Part shown: piece after piece, positions 61,801-64,000 of the stretch | Layout: each line of letters opens with the position of its first letter | How positions within the stretch are numbered: position 1 is the stretch's first letter | Source: Pirellulaceae bacterium | Lineage (GTDB): Bacteria > Planctomycetota > Planctomycetia > Pirellulales > Pirellulaceae | Reading direction: 5' to 3' | Assembly: GCA_028280445.1 (NCBI GenBank) | Contig: JANQLU010000106.1 | Coordinates: forward strand, 1 to 64,000 | Length of the DNA stretch: 64,000 nucleotides | Notes under the pieces: generated by a model | The model's input: the letters and a program-made list of their open reading frames with translations, nothing else | Databases searched by the model: none | Told to the model about the DNA's origin: nothing | Position numbers and translations under genes: made by a program

Positions 61801-61979
61801 ACGAATCCGTCGACGGATTAACCTTGGTCGACGAACAAAATCAGACCGTTCGAATCGAAGCGAACGAGATCGACTATCGGCAATCCTCGACGTCGTCTTT
61901 GATGCCGTCAGGATTGATGGACAAAACTAAATCACAAGACTGGGCCGATCTGTACGAGTATCTCAAAACACTCAAGTGA
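58860..61979 (+). CDS. PVC-type heme-binding CxxCH protein with N-terminal propeller
   Basis: Exported protein of 1039 residues with signal peptide MKRSNLLALISVCFFLSEP. The N-terminal half is a glucose/sorbosone dehydrogenase-like beta-propeller (VPDGFVIERFADDDLA, GGEHDSHAIRRGPDGWLYVL, HGFRNAYDFAFDVQGGVHIY, PTDAEVAPDGSLYVS). The middle third is helical and HEAT-like. The C-terminus has the cytochrome-c type site SCARCHDG (C921, C924, H925) followed by GPRLQGITRRFNRADLF and VVIETTSGRIYKGIVV. This multi-domain family is large in Planctomycetota and Verrucomicrobiota; the substrate is unknown. It is divergent from recQ with 95 bases between starts. Confidence 0.92.
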   Translation: MKRSNLLALISVCFFLSEPLNYSNLAAQQDEIPIKVPDGFVIERFADDDLATNIYSLTVNSRGEVVVAGPGYIKVLLDENGDGKADRFRLFSDSPKQGAQGLFFEGNDLYATGDGGLQFFKDADGNGVADGPPKNLLAVKTGGEHDSHAIRRGPDGWLYVLCGNGVPIKKEYYDGRFSPIKQPRAGFLMRISPDWKQREIVCHGFRNAYDFAFDVQGGVHIYDSDGERDVSMPWYRPTRVFRIRNGDDAGFVTPSWKRPDYFPNMPKVTAKLGRGSPTGVVCYRHQQFPKKYFNSVFALDWTFGRIVSVHRKKDGEYYHEPFAVGQEQFGFAPTDAEVAPDGSLYVSVGGRGTRGGVFRIRYAEKTAAAKKIDDLLIQPLSSWARKKNQPAIDKMTLRNAFEILNAESSDSVTKHRVAEIINEHLRSETTLEILIEQISKQQDAVVATRLCRMLSQFMDERNFANGCISIWSDKKSWQFVIDFQIQLLGTGAISRISQHDKFGSTIQKLRKNAVDDKSTLKYRQIRKLLGMIPFKAKPTRGVFSSYEAELKNTSKRNVGRVKKQLSDFLKKNLAAFSSHDSIVKTEVIRLAAMGQCVPIDQSLSTTAIQAAIAELQDDSNPIQDIHNLACIAVINQQLDEAQCQKISDCIVQLVAKIKKRKLNRDRNWPRHMKDIVTRLVQNDVRIGKALVADRRFANPQNEYLFFVASQLKDKMLKQDVRKRVAEFVKNNPDHVDINNKVLGLIDQQVRTDSELLSALWERKELRPRLVQSLTVRANAVHRDKYIIGLQMADPQTTRRCAMALTELGLRENAMIVTHAVRVLVRMGWDRKDQPIREQMIGLLRQQTRKQFGFQFGERGRNAQSQVIAKWMEYAKQNHAETFGQVFRNADVAAWTSKTLAKVDWAKGDISRGKKLYQALSCARCHDGARALGPRLQGITRRFNRADLFKTITQPDEQVSSRYRTVVIETTSGRIYKGIVVYESVDGLTLVDEQNQTVRIEANEIDYRQSSTSSLMPSGLMDKTKSQDWADLYEYLKTLK

Positions 61980-61998
61980 TGTCGCGCTTGCGTTGGCG

Positions 61999-62170
61999 CT
62001 AGGTCGTGTTGATTAAATCGGAAATATGTGGATTTTAGTGAGCGGCAAGGCGCTAGCCGCCGGTATTGGAGGGCTCACCGGCGGCTAGCGCCTTGCCGCT
62101 CACATTGAAGTAAGTAGGGCCGGTTCCTACCGGCCGATCTAATAAACTGGCCGGTAGGAACCGGCCCTAC
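61999..62170. repeat. Family G + C + A cluster
   Basis: CTAGGTCGTGTTGATTAAAT (61999-62018) then a family C palindrome (62038-62103), and a near-perfect family A pair (62114-62170) that ends directly against the stop codon of the next gene. The G arm has no partner on the right here. Confidence 0.85.
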
Positions 62171-62443
62171 TTAACGATAAACCGATGACGTCGAATTAGA
62201 TCCACGCAAATTGAGAACTCGAGAATTTTTTGACGGCGTGAATACAAACAGATACACGCCAGCCAGAATCAAAACGACTCCAATACCACCGAGGATAAAC
62301 CGTGTGCCTCGTTTGCCGAATCTGGATTCCAGGTTTTGCAACAACGGAGAGCGAAAATCCGAGGATCTTACGACGCTGTTCCACATCAAAACGATTCCGA
62401 CAATCACGGCGACAACAGCGACAATGAAGTCACGTTCAATCAT
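62171..62443 (-). CDS. Small two-helix membrane protein
   Basis: Protein of 90 residues: MIERDFIVAVVAVIVGIVLM forms helix 1 and TRFILGGIGVVLILAGVYLF helix 2, with a basic middle (LESRFGKRGTRF) and a short polar C-terminus. AAGGAG lies nine bases before ATG 62443; the longer frame to 62593 overlaps the PSP1 gene upstream and is not supported. No family is recognised. It follows the PSP1 gene by 16 bases on the same strand, so the two are likely co-transcribed. Confidence 0.6.
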   Translation of the reverse strand: MIERDFIVAVVAVIVGIVLMWNSVVRSSDFRSPLLQNLESRFGKRGTRFILGGIGVVLILAGVYLFVFTPSKNSRVLNLRGSNSTSSVYR

Positions 62444-62459
62444 CGAGGCATTCTCCTTG

Positions 62460-63005
62460 TTACTTTGATTGACATCCGCCCGACAACAAACAACTGCCGC
62501 AGCTATCAGAACTACAATCCTTGGTGCCACAATCCGGCCCGCATCCCGACAACAGCTTTTCGGAAAATTTTCGAAAACGCACTTTGGCTTCATACGCGTC
62601 GGCCAATTCGTCAGTCAACGCTTCGACGTCAGGCTCGACTTCGCCCAAGAAATAGAAATACAGTGACTGACCGTCAAACAAATGTTCGACATCTAGCAGG
62701 ACAGCATCCAGGTTGCGCTCACCCAACAATCGATTGCATTGTTCGATGGCTGACCGACGATTTTTTTGCAGTCGTTGAATCAGCATCCGATCATCGTCGG
62801 AAATACGGCGGAGCAAAGTTCCATCGGGTGAGATTTCTGTTTCGCTGCTGCCAGATTCGGACTCCGCCAGAACTCGGCCCACCTCCAGGCCGCGAGGAGT
62901 GCGGCAGATCACTTCGACGCCCCGTTCAAACATTGCCCGATCTACCGGACGAAAACGCCCGATTTGACCGAGAACACCGATTTGGACAAAGTAATCGCGA
63001 AACAT
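62460..63005 (-). CDS. PSP1-domain protein with cysteine-rich tail
   Basis: Protein of 181 residues with the PSP1 C-terminal domain: VQIGVLGQIGRFRPVDRAMF, VICRTPRGLEVGRVL, DAVLLDVEHLFDGQSLYFYF and ELADAYEAKVRFRKF, as in the YaaT/RicT-type proteins of Firmicutes. The last 28 residues carry eight cysteines (SGCGPDCGTKDCSSDSCGSC and LLSGGC), a pattern suited to zinc or iron-sulfur binding. In Bacillus, RicT acts with partners RicA and RicF in a complex carrying Fe-S clusters; whether this distant relative does so is inference. It is divergent from bioB. Confidence 0.85.
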   Translation of the reverse strand: MFRDYFVQIGVLGQIGRFRPVDRAMFERGVEVICRTPRGLEVGRVLAESESGSSETEISPDGTLLRRISDDDRMLIQRLQKNRRSAIEQCNRLLGERNLDAVLLDVEHLFDGQSLYFYFLGEVEPDVEALTDELADAYEAKVRFRKFSEKLLSGCGPDCGTKDCSSDSCGSCLLSGGCQSK

Positions 63006-63132
63006 TAATTGGATGTGTGTATTGTTGGAAAACTAAAGTTGTTGATATATTTTGACTTCGGGCCGCGACAGCGACAACCGCTACGCGATTGCCTCCACAC
63101 CGAAATACTACGAATTCGATTTGGATATTTGA

Positions 63133-64000
63133 ATGTCGACCGCAATTGAACCTTTGAATTATTCTCAACTCGCTGAATCGGTCCTGAATGGTCAGACGGT
63201 TTCCAGCGAACAAGCGTTGGCTATTTTGACAGCTCCTGACGAAGACTTGTTGGACATTATTGCCGCGGCGGGACGAATTCGCCAAAAACATTTTGGCAAA
63301 ACCGTTCAGCTGTATTTTTTGATGAATGCCAAAAGCGGTCTTTGCCCGGAAGACTGTCATTATTGTTCCCAGTCAAAGATCTCCGACGCTGAAATTCCAA
63401 AATACAATTTCCTCAGCCGCGACAAAATCATGGAAGGCGCCAAAATGGCGGCCGAGCGGCAATCGAAAACCTATTGCATCGTGATTTCCGCTCGCAGTCC
63501 AAACAATCGGGAGATCGAAGCGGTTGAACAACTGGTTCCAGAAATCAAGGAAAAATATGGTTTGCACATTTGTGCATGTCTCGGATTGCTGGATTCCGAA
63601 CAAGCGTCTCGTTTAAAAGCGGCGGGTGTTGATCGAGTGAATCACAATTTGAACACCAGCGGCGAGTATTACAAGGAAATCTGTACGACGCATACGTTCG
63701 ACGATCGAGTCGATACGTTGAAAAATGTTCGGGATGCCGGTATGGAGTTGTGCTCCGGCGGGATCATTGGCATGGGCGAATCCGATCAAAACATCGTTGA
63801 TATGGCCATGACGCTGCGAGATTTGCAAGTGGAATCGATCCCGTTGAATTTCTTGATTCCGATCGAAGGTACGCCGCTGACAAGTCGAGACGATTTAAAT
63901 CCGCGGAAATGTTTGAAGGCGTTGGCCATGTTTCGTTTTGTTAATCCGGCCACAGAACTGCGCATCGCCGGTGGGCGAGAAATGCATTTAGGAGCGCTAC
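63133..64000 (+). CDS. bioB: Biotin synthase, 3' end beyond the window
   Basis: Radical-SAM enzyme that inserts sulfur into dethiobiotin; 289 codons are visible of an expected 330-350. The SAM cluster motif is CPEDCHYC (C71, C75, C78) in the family context SGLCPEDCHYCSQS. Further BioB motifs are NHNLNTSGEYY, ELCSGGIIGMGES, PLNFLIPIEGTPL and RIAGGREMHLG. The start is ATG 63133, reading MSTAIEPLNYSQLAESVLNG. The 127 bases shared with the divergent PSP1 gene should contain its promoter. The frame is intact to the last base. Confidence 0.96.
   Translation, partial: MSTAIEPLNYSQLAESVLNGQTVSSEQALAILTAPDEDLLDIIAAAGRIRQKHFGKTVQLYFLMNAKSGLCPEDCHYCSQSKISDAEIPKYNFLSRDKIMEGAKMAAERQSKTYCIVISARSPNNREIEAVEQLVPEIKEKYGLHICACLGLLDSEQASRLKAAGVDRVNHNLNTSGEYYKEICTTHTFDDRVDTLKNVRDAGMELCSGGIIGMGESDQNIVDMAMTLRDLQVESIPLNFLIPIEGTPLTSRDDLNPRKCLKALAMFRFVNPATELRIAGGREMHLGAL

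Noticed and set aside
3040..62170. CRISPR array explanation for the many short repeats
   Set aside because: The repeats are palindromic, scattered between genes, irregularly spaced and without uniform spacers; no cas gene is present.
63025..63051. bioB promoter TTGGAA / TATATT
   Set aside because: The spacer is only 15 bases and nothing else supports it, so it is not listed as a feature.

Overview
The window reads as a chromosomal segment of a planctomycete (phylum Planctomycetota, most likely a member of the Pirellulaceae). The family content supports this: a type I sulfatase, a DUF1080 protein, a 1039-residue PVC-type CxxCH cytochrome-like protein with an N-terminal propeller, a Gfo/Idh/MocA oxidoreductase with a Tat signal, a PEP-CTERM protein, a planctomycete-type ECF sigma factor next to a Ser/Thr kinase, BlaI/BlaR1-like regulators, DUF3179, and small proteins with an RWSLRT-type N-terminus. 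The placement is inferred from gene families only; no rRNA or tRNA gene was seen.

Layout. 0-4 kb: the 3' part of an IS630-type transposase, an AraC-type regulator, a PEP-CTERM beta-propeller and a small anchored protein. 4-8 kb (minus): PolX, with a thioredoxin/NHL protein just upstream. 8.7-12 kb (plus): two tandem HDOD-GGDEF proteins. 12-19 kb: a short membrane-anchored protein, a Gfo/Idh/MocA oxidoreductase with a clear terminator, ApbE, BshB1, a small lipoprotein, NrdR, and a moaC-polyprenyl synthase pair. 19-26 kb: an MsbA-like ABC exporter, 6-phosphogluconate dehydrogenase, a HAMP-like membrane protein, an orphan Flp pilin, xylulokinase and a VOC protein. 27-33.6 kb: ECF sigma, a Ser/Thr kinase, a 62-residue membrane protein, DUF1080, a four-helix membrane protein and the sulfatase. 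33.5-38.2 kb: a blaI-blaR1-like operon bounded by long inverted repeats. 38-42 kb: DUF3179 and BipA. 42-51 kb: a surface-glycan cluster (two TMTC-like GT-C proteins with TPRs, a DPM-synthase-like GT2, a GT4, two FkbM-type methyltransferase-like proteins, a flippase-like protein). 51-64 kb: an RND/MMPL exporter, FtsH, RecQ, the CxxCH protein, a small membrane protein, PSP1 and the start of bioB.

Intergenic DNA is crowded with at least seven families of short palindromic repeats, labelled A-H here. A is TAGGGCCGGTTCCCACCGGCC. B is GGGAGGGCGAGGCTCC followed by TGCCGAGCC. C has arms starting GTGAGCGGCAAGGCGCTAGC. D is the CTCACGCAGAGGCGCAGAG type. E is the ATCCTGTTNATCCTG type. F is GCACGAAGCGCCAGCGAG. 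H is GTGCCACTGGCTCTGCCAGT. G, a TTGATTAAAT-containing arm, occurs with C. They lie mostly right behind stop codons, sometimes supply the stop codon, and often nest inside one another.

The most notable regions are the inverted-repeat-bounded blaI/blaR1 cassette with two identical operator dyads, the putative polyprenyl-phosphate-mannose-dependent O-glycosylation module, and the nested palindromes between the divergent genes at 43.8-44.3 kb. Start codons were often moved inward from the longest ORF on the basis of Shine-Dalgarno sequences or family N-termini; each case is noted.
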